Below, piece after piece: positions 42,674 through 55,570 of a stretch of 64,000 nt of DNA. The translations under genes and the position numbers were made by a program. The notes beneath the pieces were generated by a model, which saw only the letters and a program-made list of their open reading frames with translations, was not told the origin of the DNA and did not search any database. The stretch's first letter is position 1. Every line of letters starts with the position of its first letter. This stretch comes from Brachionus plicatilis. Its lineage: Eukaryota; Rotifera; Eurotatoria; Ploima; Brachionidae. The stretch covers positions 765,551 to 829,550 of the forward strand of contig QEOQ01000122.1 in assembly GCA_010279815.1 (NCBI GenBank). Reading direction: 5' to 3'.

Positions 42674-44105
42674 CTAGTCCATTATTAATTTCATTAATTT
42701 AAAATAATTTAATTTTTTTAAATAATTCAAACTAAGCTTATGTTTATGTGCAATTTGATTCCGATCAACCAGGCCAAGATAAGCTAGATACTCGAAAGGA
42801 TTGATGTGTTGGCCAGAGCCGGGATGGCTGATCGAAGGACAAGTGCCTTGGCAGTCCGGCCATTTGCATGAATCGTAGAGCTTCGGTGTTTTGCCCCCAA
42901 TAGCCCATTCGAACAAAGCATCACTCATTTTTAAATTATCAACTTTAAAAAAACTCCAATCTTTGCTAGTTAAAGTAATGTGACTAACACAAGATGACAC
43001 ATAATAGGAATCTACATCTCTTAAATTTTCTCTCAACTTTTTGTCCATCAGCCTAAATGTTTCCGCAATTCTATTTGATTTTGAATTAACATGATTAAAT
43101 TGTTCTAATAGTTGGGTTTCATCAAATTTGGACTGAATAACAAAAACAGGTATTTTGATGAAATTTAGTATTTTCTTTGGCAAAAAACAATTCCACATCG
43201 ACCCATTTTCTTTTCTAGCACATTCATTCGGAATTGCAGCATTCCAATATTTTATTGCGTTGTCAAAAAATTTTTTCATCAAACATTCATTACCAGTGCA
43301 CAAATATGAATAAGGCAGGTCCAATTGCCATGAAGAGTCAATCACCAACTTAAGTTTTGTCTTCGGGGCATGTAGACTAAACATTTTTTGTATTCTCTCC
43401 GCATTCATCAGAACACCAATTCCACCTGCACTAACACCAGTCAACATCACCAATTCCGATTGTGCAATACTTGTCTTTTTGATCAAATCATCAAATACAG
43501 CTGATACTATCTCATAGCCCATGAAGCTAAATTCATCAGATTTTTTTCTACCTGTCCACAAATCGCTGGAACAATACGGAATTTCTCTAATAAAACAAAA
43601 AAAATAAATAAAATTTTTAAATTTATTTAAAATTTTTTTCTTACACCATGTTGATGTTTGACCATTTGGGATTTTCATTTGGGTCCGAGGATAGAATCCC
43701 GTTTGAAAATTTAAAATTTGAATTCATTCTAGATGTGGTTAAATTGTAGGAGTTTAGATAGCGCTGGGAACATGACGCCTGGTCATAGCAAAAATAGCCG
43801 CCTTCCAAAAGCACAATCCAGACTTTGGACCCGGTTGAGCGCATGTAGTAACTGGTTGGAGAACCATCATTGCACACTGCGTCTGAATTGTTAAGATCAA
43901 TCTTCTGTAAAGGCTTTGTGAACCATTTTTGAGTGCTAGGACTTTCTATGTCTGTGGATTGTTTGCTGAGCATGTAAATGGCAAACAAGACGATTGGCAA
44001 GATGAACATAAAAATGAACCACAGGGTCAGATCACGGACTATGTAATTAGAGAAGAGACCGGGCTTTTTTAGCTCGACTTTGTCCTCCTCAGCCATTGTA
44101 GACAT
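42674..44105 (-). CDS. NOTUM: NOTUM palmitoleoyl-protein carboxylesterase
   Basis: Serine hydrolase that removes the palmitoleate from Wnt proteins and so inhibits Wnt signalling outside the cell. Two exons, 44105-43645 and 43586-42674 (58-bp intron), give 457 aa. I start at the first true ATG (44105). Landmarks: SDAVCNDGSPTSYYMRS, WIVLLEGGYFCYDQASC (oxyanion region), GILSSDPNENPKWSNINMV, IPYCSSDLWTG, the nucleophile motif LTGVSAGGIGVLMNAERI, IDSSWQLD, YWNAAIPNEC, PVFVIQSKFDETQL (catalytic Asp) and SSCVSHITL (catalytic His), ending in CKWPDCQGTCP. The N-terminus is cytoplasmic, followed by a membrane helix (LTLWFIFMFILPIVLFAIYML) that looks like a type II signal anchor rather than a cleavable signal peptide. 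Confidence 0.94.
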
Positions 44106-47100
44106 TATTCTAATTAAAGTCAAAAAATTACTTTTTTTTTATGAAGCCCTTTTGGGCTTATTTATTTAGAAATACAATTCAAAGCCTGAGAAATTATTCA
44201 TGCTCGAGATGATTTAATTCTACCTTATGAGGTCCGTTTGGTCGGATCACGAAAAATTAGAATTAGGATTTAATTAGAAAACATTTTTTTTCATTTAGAG
44301 CACTCGAGAAGAGCTAAGAAAGCATGTTTATCAATCAAATACGCAATTGAGAGTTTGAGTGGAATTTTTGAAGCTGTTGATTATATTTTTTATTTTTCAA
44401 GGATATTTAAAACTGGTAAAATATGTCACAATTAATTGGACTCGAAAAATGTGTGAACATCAGTTAGATTGATTTATTTACGTGAGAATTTGTGCTTCAT
44501 TGAACAAAAGAATTTTGTTCTATTCCCAGAATAAAAGAACCACTTTTATTTCACAGAATAAAGAACCTTTTTTTTTCTATTTTAATTAAATATAAAATCT
44601 AAATATCAATTTTATTCACATAAAATTATTTACAATTTTTATTTTTTACTGTCGTGACTGGCCTAATTTTACCGAAAAAAATAAAATAATTTTCTTCATC
44701 TTCATCTTCATCGTCATTTTTATTTTTAATTTTGAAATTAATGAGAAATTTTGATTGAATTAATTGATAAAAAGAATTAGCTAAGCAATAATTAAATAAG
44801 GATTATTAATACTCTAAATTACTGTAAAGATTATGTAGTTAAATTTTAAAGTTTATTTTCAGAATAAAAGAAAAAAATAATATGATCATAGAATGTATTT
44901 TTACTTATTTTTTCATTTTGATTTTAAAATTAAAAATAATTTTTTTTGTAAATAAGTCCGAAATTTATAAAATTTTAAAAATTTTTTGTAACTTTGATTT
45001 TGTGAAAATGACATAAAAAAATCTTTAAATACATAATTTTACTTTTCCGTTGTTTAAAATAGTTAATTAATTAATAGCAAGCTTTATTCAAATGAAAATA
45101 ATAAATGAATCAATTAAAAAAAATAGAAAGCTATTTAGTTAATTATTTTTTTTTAATTAAAAACCAACCTTAATACTATTCTAATATTTTAAAACTTTTT
45201 TAATTTCACATCATTCAGAAATCAGTCCAATTCATCAAAAATTTTTAAGACCAAAAATCAATTTAAAATTTAAAGTTAATTCAATTTTTTGGATTAAAAT
45301 TTGAATAAAAAAAATATAGATTTTTTATCTTTAAATTGTTGATAAATGATAAGGTATTCACAATTAAAAAAAATTCTTTTTCCTCATATTTAAAATCACT
45401 TCAGAATCTTTAAGAAGCAGATTCAACATGAAATCGATTGAAATTTTAGTCATGCAATTCAAAATACGGCACTTTGAGCTTAAACGAACTCGCAAAATAG
45501 AAAGGTAAATAAAAAATATTTTAATGGAATTTTTGTTTGCCTTTTATCTTCAATCCTCGCTTTGATAAATTTTTAGCATTTTACCATCTTAATTTTAAAA
45601 ATTAAATACCTTTTCATTGTCTTTCATGATGAGGCTGAAATATAAATGACTAGGATATTTACTCAAACTATATAATTAGAAAAATAAAATATTAATTACA
45701 ATTTATAAAAATAATTTTATTTAGTTCCTAATCACTTTCGTTTAATCAGAGAAAATCAAAGAATTCTGTTTTCACAAAAAAATTTAAATAAAAAATTAAA
45801 AATAAAGACACTCTTCCTCGGCTAATTTAAGTGTGTATTGCTTTAATTTTTTTTTAATTTTAGAAAAACTTAGATTTTATTATTAACAAATTATAATTTA
45901 AATAGATAAAATGTGTTTTTATATTCTTTTTTGAATGAAGAATCCAACACAAAAAGGCTTTTAACACTATCTTTAATTAATAATAGTTAGTTAAAAAAAC
46001 TCCCCCACTTGGAATTTATATTGATAGGCCGATTCTTCAAAATTTTAAATTACATCAAATTTTTTACCACCTTAAAAAATTATATGCTAACCATTATTTT
46101 AATTGAAACGAACTTCACATAGCCTTATTCTTAAATTATTTTTAATTTAATTAACCTCCTTTTAAGAGAAGTTATTTTTTAAAAATATTAAACTGTAAAA
46201 TTATTCACCAACAATTTAATTTAATTTAATCATTGAAAAAAATTAATCTAATCAAAAAGAAAACAAAGTCAACTTCAGACCATTTATTTTTATAATTCAA
46301 TGAATTAAGTTCCCAAGAACGGTGTAATTAATGAAAAGTAAAATAAAATAATGAATAAAATATAAGTGCTGAAACAATGTTGTTGTCTTTTTTAAAACCA
46401 TTTTATAAAATTAATAAAAATTTTGATTGATCTTTTCATTGACGAGTCGTTTAAAATTTTTGAAAAAAGGCAAGAAATTAAGATCTTATTGATAAAATAA
46501 AAATTAGATTCTATTAAACTCAACTCTGATTATTAACCAATTTTCTGTTCAGACTTATTGAATTTTTAATATTTTTTTTAATTCTAAAAAATTGATATTT
46601 TAATACAATTCGAAAAGCTAAGCAAAGATGATAGCCTTCAGACATAAATATTCAAATCTTAAATAAAAAAAATTATTTGTCTTCCATCTTCATTGAGTCT
46701 TCCCAGAATTTAAATAGAAAAAAGAGAATTAACAGATAAAAAACATCAAATTTTTAGTAATATTAATATATTAAAACAATCTAAAGGACATCTAAAATTA
46801 TTTAGCTAATAAAAATAATAATTTTCGGATGTCTCAAAAGAACTTAAGGATGATAGACATGAAATTGAACTAACTTAAACTTAAATTTATTCGAGGGGTT
46901 AAAAAAATTTATATGAAATTTTTTTATTTAAGTATTTTATGTTTATTTCGGGATGATAAATAAAACTGGTCAATTTAATCATCGTATCCTAATACTATGC
47001 ATGGTTTTCATGCAATCTAAATCTGTTCTTTTTGAACTATTTTTTTCTAGATAAAAAGATTAAAATTAATCTTCACTTGCCTGAATAAAACTTTGTAGAT

Positions 47101-50100
47101 GGATTGCTTTAAGAACTTTGCGCATCAATCAAATGGATTAAATGGATTGATTTGGCTGAGATTCATTTAGATTAACTAAAACGAGATCCTAAATTTTCTC
47201 CGTTTTTTTACTTATTTTTTTTTTAATTTTTAAACATTTTCAATGAAAGTCTATTAAAGATTCAAATTTTGTAAAAAAAAAAGATACAAAAAAAAAAAAT
47301 CGTCAGCTTTTAGAATTTTATAAACCATTAAACTAATCAATTTTAAATGGAAATTTGAATCCAATTTTTTAAAAAGAATGATATTGAAAATATTTTTATT
47401 GTCCTTTTTCTTAAATCTTGAAATAAATATATTTTTAAAAATGATCAGTTCTATTTTGAAAATAATTCAACTTATGAAAATTTACTTAATTTAATTAAGT
47501 AACTGCTATTTATTTAAAAAAATAATCCATTTTTAAAAATAAAATGTTAATAAGATAAAAATAAAATTTAAAAAAAAATGAAAGAATTTTTAAAAGATGC
47601 TTAACACTAAAAAAATAAACATAAACAAATTTATAAAATTAATTGATTGTAATAAACAAAATCGAACGCAACTGGCTCTGAAAGAGACGCGATAAACTAA
47701 TACAGATAAAGTTTTGTTGCATATTTCCTGTTGTTATGATCGCAAATAAACACAAAAATGTTTGAAAAATAATCATTAATAATCTGGATAGCCTCGGAAA
47801 AATTTGTTTATAAAAATAAAACTTTATTTTTTCTTTTCTTTTTTTGATTCATTCGGGTAAGAATTCTTTTTGATAATTAAAATTTTAAATTAAAAATAAA
47901 AAATGGATAAAATACTCTAATATAAATCCAGCTAAAAATTAGCTTAAATGATGGTTAATTTTAACATTAGCTTTTAACTTTTAAGCACTTCACTGTTCGG
48001 AGATGTCAAGAGGAACTTTTATTCTAAATAATAATTTAAATAAATAAATTAACTTTAAATGTCCTTTAATTAAAAAAGCTTGATAGATTCATTTTAATTT
48101 CAATTAACGCTACTAGGAAATGAAATGAAAAGATAAAATTTCATATTTGATTGTTACTTAATATCCGACTGATAAAGTCGAGTAAAATTTAATTAATTCA
48201 TTAAAGAAATATTTAAATAATTAGAAAAATAATAATAAATAAATAAAATGACTAAAAATCTAAAAAATTAAAGACCAATGCAGCATAAATAGAATCTGTC
48301 AAAAATCATATTTTTTTTTATAAAACAAACCAAATTACGATCTTCAGCGAGCTTTATTGTCTTAAAAAAGTCTGAAAAAAAATATCTTAATAACTCTCCT
48401 AAAGTGGCCATCGCTCCCAATTTAGATACCTAAATATTTTATTTTAAACTTTTTGTTCTCAAGAAATTAACACTTTTCATAAAAGGGTAACTCAGTCCTG
48501 TCATAAAAATATTGTTTCTTTTAATCAAAAAACTTATAAAAAATTTAAAATATAATTCAAAAATATTTAAAATAAATTTATTTAGTTAAATAAATTTAAG
48601 AAAGATTGAATATATTAAGATTAGAATTAACAAATTATTCTTTAAAATTTTGTTTTTAAATAAAAAATCTAACGCAAAAAGGATACTTCCGGACAGTAAC
48701 TGATAGACCAATTCCGCAAAATGATTAATTATATTACATTTTTTATCATTTTATTAGATATGAATATTTATTTTTGTCTGTTTTAAAATTGATTCTAACT
48801 TTGATCCAAACTGGCGTGTTATAATATACATATTAAATTTATTAATAGAAGTAATAATGTTTTTAAATTCTATTTGGCTAATTGAGCAGTAAAATAAGAA
48901 ATCTATTTTTCCTTGTGGAAAATTTTATTGAACAAAATTTTTATCTTTGCTGGAATCTAAAAATTCTAATAGAGAACAAGCAAATATTCATTTAGATTAA
49001 AAGCTGATATTTATTCGGATTTATTACCGAGGCTATTCAAACAAAATCTAATACAACCCAAAAAATCAATGCATCGAATGATCAAATTTCAAAGTTTAAA
49101 ATTTATTTTATTAATGACAAGATGATCCAATTTCTTTTTTTTTTTGCTTTTTTGAATAATAATAAAAAAATGCATCCAGTTCAATTTTGAAACCCTTTTC
49201 TAAAATCATGATTATTGAAGGAATTAAAAGAAAAGAAGAGCAACCAAAATCAATTAAGAAACGTAGTTATTTAGTTAATTATTTAAAATTTAGTAAAAAA
49301 ATATTTAATCTTTTTTTTAAAAAATTATTTGAGTTTCTTTGAGTCAAATTAGAGGGTACTTTTTTTGAAAATAAAATCAATGAAACTTTTTTAGATGAGA
49401 AGAATTGTTTTTTAAAAAAAAATTTCTCCTTTTTTCGAAATTCCCTTTTAATTTTTCTCCTTAATAGCTTTTTTCTTTTTTTATTTTCTTCAAATATTTC
49501 CTCCTATATTTATTCTGTGAAAAGCAAATATCTTTCATAATCCAGTAAATTGAAAAATATTTTTTCGTCCATCACCAAAAACTTTAACATTAAAATTTTA
49601 TGAAAACCCAACTTTAATAATACTTAATGGAATGGAATAAAAAATGGCAAATAAAAAATTTTTTATCGAAAACAAATTTACAAAAGGCTATACAATATTT
49701 TAATGATGTGCCTGAATCCTTCTTTTTTTAATGATACCTCTTAAGTGTTGAACTTCATAAATAAATTATTGTTTCGAAGAGTTAATAAATGAATTAAGGT
49801 CCATTTTGTTAAAGCAAGTGCTAGTGCAAGATGTTAAAGATAATGGGCCTCACATATTTAAATTTTGAAATTTCCCTCTAATGCTGGTAAATATAGTTTT
49901 TTTCCAAAGGTAGTATCAGTCTGATTTTAAATAAAAAGATTTGCAAATCATTATTCCATTTTTGTAAGAGAAGTGTAATTGTAAAAGAGATTATACATAT
50001 TAGCCATTTGAAAGCATTAGCCAGTAACCTATTCAAAAAGCCTATGATCAATTTAAGCTTTGTTGTTCCTGTGGAAGTAAGTTAACTCTTTTGGTCCTGA

Positions 50101-51486
50101 AATTATTTTGATAAAAATACCATGAAGTTATTAATTCTGTAAACAACATGGATTAGAATCGTGTTCTGCTAATTATCACAAATTCATAGATGAAAGCTTC
50201 AAAATATTAAAAAATTTAATTTATTTGATGATTTCGAAAATTAAAAAAAAATAAATATTAAACATGTCTAATAATGGTTCATTAACAACAAAATGATTGA
50301 TATCTAATTCATTTAACAAAAACAATTAAAAATTTAAATAATTAAGGTAAAATTCAAATAACTTTTGTATTCAAACTAAAATAATTTTATTTTTCCACTT
50401 AAACTAAAAAATTTTAAAACGTCAAATATTTTTTTCTTTAAAGTTTTTATTAAAATCAATTAAAAAACTTAAATTTATTTAAGTTCATTAAAAAGGGAAA
50501 ATTAAAAATTTTATATATGAAAATAAACCAAATATATGCCAAATAATTGCTTAGGAAAGAAATTATTTCTCTATATTATTAAAAAGAATTATCACATTTT
50601 ATATTTTGATCCCAAACTTCAATTTGCCTAAAGATTTGACTTTTGACATTGCTTTAAAAAAAACCACTATCAAAATCAAAATATGTTGGAAATTTCTGGT
50701 ATTAGTTGTTTTGTGACGATTGAGTGATGTCTTCAAATATATTTTTTTTTCATCTAATTTGATAAATTCAATTAATTAATTTAATTTGTTCTAAAAAATG
50801 TAAGTAATCTGCATCGTTGCATCAATTTGAACCCTTTGCAAATTTAATTTTGATATGCTTCGACATGGTTAGAAGAAGATAGATTCATAAAGTTTTTTTT
50901 TAAATAATGTTTATTATGTTCTTTTCGAATTTCACAATTAAATGTGGAAACAATGAGTTAAACCTCAAAATAAAGTTTTTTTTTCTAAATTTTACCTGAT
51001 GTTTCTAAATACCCTTTTGATGGCTTTTGTTAAAATTGAAAAATTTTTATTTTTTATTAAATTATAAAAAACAAAACAAATGAACTTCTTCAAATTTAAA
51101 TTTAATTTTATATAAAAATAAATTATTTAATTAAAACATAAAATTTTTTCTCACTATTAATATTAAAAAAATTAAACAATTGCTTTTTTTGTTTTATTTA
51201 ACGATTAATTAGATTAATATTAAATATCAAGCAATTCTTTATAGAAAAAGAAAAAAAAAACTGTAGTTTTAATTAGACTTTAAAATGATCATGATCTGAT
51301 TTTAGATTCGTCCCAAGCAAAGATGTAAAATTAATTTAATTTGGCCATGAAAGTACGGCCTTGGTCTAATTAGAGAGACAAATTTGTTCGTTGAAAAAAA
51401 AAAAAATTAAAAATCAAATATTTTCGCTCCTTTATAAATTGATAAATTTTCAGCGGAAAAAATATATCAGTTTTATTTTATCGAAA
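44106..51486. other. 7.4-kb stretch without a recognised gene
   Basis: Uniformly AT-rich. Scanning both strands I found no exon, RNA gene or clear TIR element. Two loosely similar segments lie near 45930-46090 and 48630-48740 (both with CAAAAAGG and GATAG(G/A)CC(G/A)ATTC), perhaps an old duplication. An upstream E2F exon or regulatory DNA could lie here; a possible acceptor (TTTTCAG) precedes 51454. Confidence 0.4.
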
Positions 51487-53018
51487 ATGCAAAACACTCG
51501 TAGAGAAAAGTCCCTGAGTTTATTATGTCAAAAGTTTTTGTCTTTCTACCCGGTCCGAGTAGAGCCCCACCAGCGCATCATCATATGTTTAGATCACATG
51601 GCTCAACTGCTTGGTAAATATATTTTTTATATTTTTTTATTAATATATTTTTTTCTCTAAAATTTTATTCATTTTTTATCCAGAGGTCGAACGCCGTAGA
51701 ATCTACGACATTGTCAATGTGCTCGAGAGTGTGGAAATTCTGTCCAGGTTTTGCAAGAACCAGTACCTTTGGCACGGCTTTTCTCACATTCCACATACCT
51801 TGTCCAAACTGAAGACTCTGTCAGTCAAAAGCAGCTTTCTCGAGTACACCAAAGCTCTAATGGCATCGCAGCTGGAGAATTCAATCGATCTTTATCAGGA
51901 TCAAAAACAGGCTCTCAATGTTTGCTTTGACACAAATTATGCTCCATCGGTCAAACTTTCTTTCAGTGATATGCGTGATGCCACCACTCAGACCATAAGC
52001 AGTAAATTTACTTTTGAAAAAAAAAAAAAATTTCCTAATTTTTTCTAGTATCTCGTGAGGAAAAATCTCTTGGAATAATGTCACAGAAATTTTTGATGCT
52101 TTTTTTGACTTCAGAAGACGGCCTGGTGAGCATTAATTTTGCAGCGCGAGTTCTTCTCGGCGACACAAAAAGTGACACAACAGAACTTGGAAAATTTAAA
52201 AGTGATTGAAAAATTTTTTTATAAACTTTTAAAATAAAACTGTTTTTAAATAAAAAATTTATTTATTTTTTTTTAAAGCTAAAATTCGTCGCCTATACGA
52301 CATTGCCAATGTGCTGACCAGCATAGGGCTGATCAAAAAGTACAACATAAATGATGTGAACATAAGCAAACCTGCTTACAAATACACCGGGCCCAATGTC
52401 GATGTTATTCGAGATGCCGAGTACGTGTTCGATTTTATGAATTCGGGGAATCCACTGTCAAACAGCAAGCACTCACTGTTCGACCATTTCAAGCGAAATC
52501 TCGACCTAGAGTGCAACATACCCAAATTCGATGTCAACACAGGTATATTGACATCAAAGGACAAAAAGTGGAAAAAGCAGGCCAATGCAAAGGGCCTCAA
52601 TTCCCCCAATAATAGGTACAACCCGTATCCAGTGATGCAATCGAACAGTCACCAGCTAATCGACGGATACATGTATGACTGCGCGGTGTATCCTAATGGT
52701 TGTGAGTTGACTCTACCAACTAGTAGTTTTCCGCAAGAGATTGGCGCTGGTCATTCAGATTTTTTCTATAATTTAAGCGAGAACATGCCACTGTCTTCTT
52801 CTTCATCATCCTCTTCCGCAAACCAAATGGAAGCTTACAGCTTTAACCAAAGCTACACCAATGCTCAAATTGATTCGAACTTTGTTTTCTATGATGATTC
52901 AAAATATGTCTATAACATGCAGTATGCCGAGCCCATGGTAGATCAGCTACAATGTGGCAAAACAAGTGCTGAATTTTGTCCAAATGTTTTGCCAAGTTTT
53001 TCTTCGTTTTTAAATTAA
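51487..53018 (+). CDS. Atypical E2F transcription factor (E2F7/8 type)
   Basis: Transcriptional repressor of cell-cycle genes that binds DNA through two E2F domains and needs no DP partner. Exons 51487-51613, 51684-52001, 52049-52201 and 52279-53018 encode 445 aa, with introns of 70, 47 and 77 bp, all GT-AG. First domain: TRREKSLSLLCQKFLSFYP ... ICLDHMAQLLEVERRRIYDI, VNVLESVEILSRF and NQYLWHG. Second domain: SREEKSLGIMSQKFLMLFL ... SINFAARVLLGD, KIRRLYDIANVLTSIGLIKK. RRRIYDI and RRLYDI are the DNA-contacting signatures. No cyclin-binding, marked-box or RB-binding region is seen, as expected. The C-terminal part is long, with a Ser run (SSSSSSSSSA) and Tyr/Asn-rich sequence. An N-terminal exon upstream cannot be excluded. 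Confidence 0.92.
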
Positions 53019-53101
53019 TTTTTGTTGATTGTAAATTTTTTTCAATTTTAAAAATTGTTAAATTTTTAATAGTTATATTTTAAATAAAAAGTTGAAAAAT
53101 T

Positions 53102-53183
53102 CGCTGCGAACAGGATTTGAACCTGTGCGGGAATAACCCAACAGATTTCAAGTCTGTCGCCTTAACCACTCGGCCATCGCAGC
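53102..53183 (-). tRNA. tRNA-Ser (anticodon UGA)
   Basis: 82-nt gene without intron. Acceptor stem GCTGCGA/TCGCAGC with discriminator G, A box TGGCCGAGTGG, anticodon stem ACAGA/TCTGT with loop CTTGAAA (anticodon TGA), a long class II variable arm, and B box GGTTCAAATCC. A T-run typical of a pol III terminator follows on the minus strand. It lies 83 bp beyond the E2F stop codon. Confidence 0.96.
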
Positions 53184-53841
53184 CTGTCACAAATTTAATT
53201 TCAAATTTTTATATCTACTCTTGCTTTATTTAATAAATTATTCATTCATATTTCAACTCAATTTTGAAAGTTTTTAATTTGCTTTTAAAATCATCATTGT
53301 GATTTTTAATTTTTGTTTAAAACTTAAATTTTGATTAAAAGTCTTCATAGACTCCGCATTTGTGCAAAATATTTATTTTAGTCTGAATAAAAAGTAAAAT
53401 TATTTATATTCTTGTGATTGATATTAATAGGTCGAAATTAAGATCAATATCAAATTATTTATCACAAAAAAATAAAAGATAATAATTGAAATAAGTAATT
53501 TTTTTTGTTCACAATTTTCCTCACCGCTATTTTAATTAAAACCTCGCTAATTTAATTAAAGAAATCGAATTTATTAAAATTAAGTCTAATTTAATAAAAA
53601 TAATCTATTCTAATAAAAGACTATCTAATTTAATAAATTGAAAAAAATTGTTATTTTTTTGGGTTGCATCTAGAACAAAAAAAATATCTTCTTTTAGCCA
53701 TTGGCATGTTTCAAGTTGAGCAAAATTTATTTACAACATTCTGATTATCATTGTCCAGTTTTCTTTTTTTGATTTTTTGGAAATTTTTTGCTAAGCTTAT
53801 TTAATTTTTTTAAGTTTTAAATAGAATGTTAATATTAGTTA
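53184..53841. other. Intergenic
   Basis: AT-rich with repeated TCTAATTTAATAAA-like phrases (53530-53640). No gene seen. Confidence 0.35.
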
Positions 53842-54598
53842 CAGTCAAAACGCGATTTCGCGAAATGCCAATATCAAACAATAACCTACTGGAAAAAACT
53901 AAGTTTGCAAAATGACTGATCTAATTGTGAAATGACATGGCAAAACATAAAAAATATATAAAAACCAAAAAAATTCTAATATAATTTGCTAAATGACATG
54001 CTAAAATATAAAATTATAAAAACTCTAATAAATGAAACAGCAAAATATTAACTTTTTAATTTTAAATAATTAAATCGAAAATTTTATAAATTTAATTATT
54101 TCTTTTGTTTATGTTGTATGTGTATGTATTGTGTTAATTTAAGTTTTTAAATTTGCTTAAAAATATATAAATAAGAATGATTGAAAAGATTCAAAAGATA
54201 GAGGATGCTCTTATTAACCCGAGCAATAATACTGTCCAACAACAAAATTTAGATTTAAGAGAAAAATAATAATTATTTGTTTTTCCTTTTACTTTATTAT
54301 TTGAAATTGACTTTTTTAATAAATGGAATTTCAAATATGTTTAACCATGCAATTTAATAAATTTTCTTATATTTTAATTTTTAATTTTATTATTTTTAAA
54401 AATTTAGATATTTGCCAAATAATTAATGGTAATTATTGAAATACATTAAAATCACAAGTTTATTTTTTGCCATGTCATTTTCAGATGAGTGATGGCACAA
54501 GATGAAATTTAATAAAAAAGGTTAATTTATTTTTTGACAATGGTATTTCGAAAAAAATCTTGGCATTTCGCGTAATGTCCAATTTCACGTTTTGTAGG
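53842..54598. mobile_element. pogo/Tigger-like element, decayed
   Basis: Bounded by TA on both sides. The left end CAGTCAAAACGCGATTTCGCG and right end (inverted) share AAACG, GAAAT and TTACGCGAAATGCCAA blocks. Inside (54176-54270) a short frame reads MIEKIQKIEDALI, like the C-terminal tail of Tigger-type transposases. Mostly eroded. Confidence 0.55.
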
Positions 54599-55339
54599 TA
54601 GCATCTATAACCATTTTTCACTTTTATACATAATATTAATAATTATAATTTTATTAATTTAGACGTGTTTTTGTTTTGTTTATTATTAGTGGTAAGATTA
54701 TAAAATTTTAGGTATTTTTATTAAAAATTGCGATATTAAAAATTATTCGTCATTTTTTTTTCCGACGACTGCTAAAGGAAGAAGAATTAAATGACAATTG
54801 AGGGTTGAACGAAGAAATAAAAAGTATTTAATTGAATTAATAAATAAAAATATTTTAATTCAAAAAGCTTACCGTAAATCCTTGTAAACTACCCCGGGGT
54901 AATAGACTATAAATAGCTATAACCCCCCTACCTTTGACTCGAGTAAAGCCCCAGTTTTTTAATTATAAAATTTATTTTTTACCCTGGGCTAGAAAAAAAA
55001 TTAAAATAAATTCTTATATTTTTTAAGAAAAAAATTCACTACAGCCCCAGTGTGCTTTCAAAATATTTTTGCTATAGTCTCATGGGTTTTTAATATTGAA
55101 AATATTACACACCCATTAGCTAAAAATTAAATAAATTGGTTTTGTAATTTTCTAATGAGAAAAAGTTTGTTTTTTTTTATATTTTTTTTTAATTTTTGTA
55201 AATTAGTACCGAACTAATCAATTATAAGCCCAGTAAATAATTAATATTTTTTTTGTTTTACCCCGGGTGTATAGTTTTAAAACAAAAAAAATTCTTTAAT
55301 GCAAATCATATTTTTAAATTAGAACGAAAAAAAAAAAAT

Positions 55340-55570
55340 TTTTTAAAATTCAAATATCCTAGTGAACGCCTCGGTCTCAAACTTGAGCATGACGCATGCG
55401 TTGAAATGAATAGCAAACTCCCTGCGGACAGTCCATTTGAGTGGCGTGTACGTAATGGTACGAAGACCAAGATCGACAAAATAACAAAGCGCTTCTACAG
55501 AGCTAGCATTAGAGCAGAAATGTCAGCCAACAATATTGGTGCCCAGGTAATTGATGGGAGTTCTGCCTAA
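55340..55570 (+). pseudogene. Possible ORF1 remnant of the LINE
   Basis: An open frame with higher G+C (SERLGLKLEHDACVEMNSKL ... KIDKITKRFYRASIRAEMSA) precedes and overlaps the endonuclease/RT frame. It could be the C-terminus of an ORF1 product or captured host sequence. It lacks a start codon of its own in the G+C-rich part. Confidence 0.4.

Noticed and set aside
51391..51486. N-terminal extension of the E2F frame (Lys-rich)
   Set aside because: AT-rich, no conserved residues and no ATG before 51487 in coding-like context; probably intron or 5' UTR.
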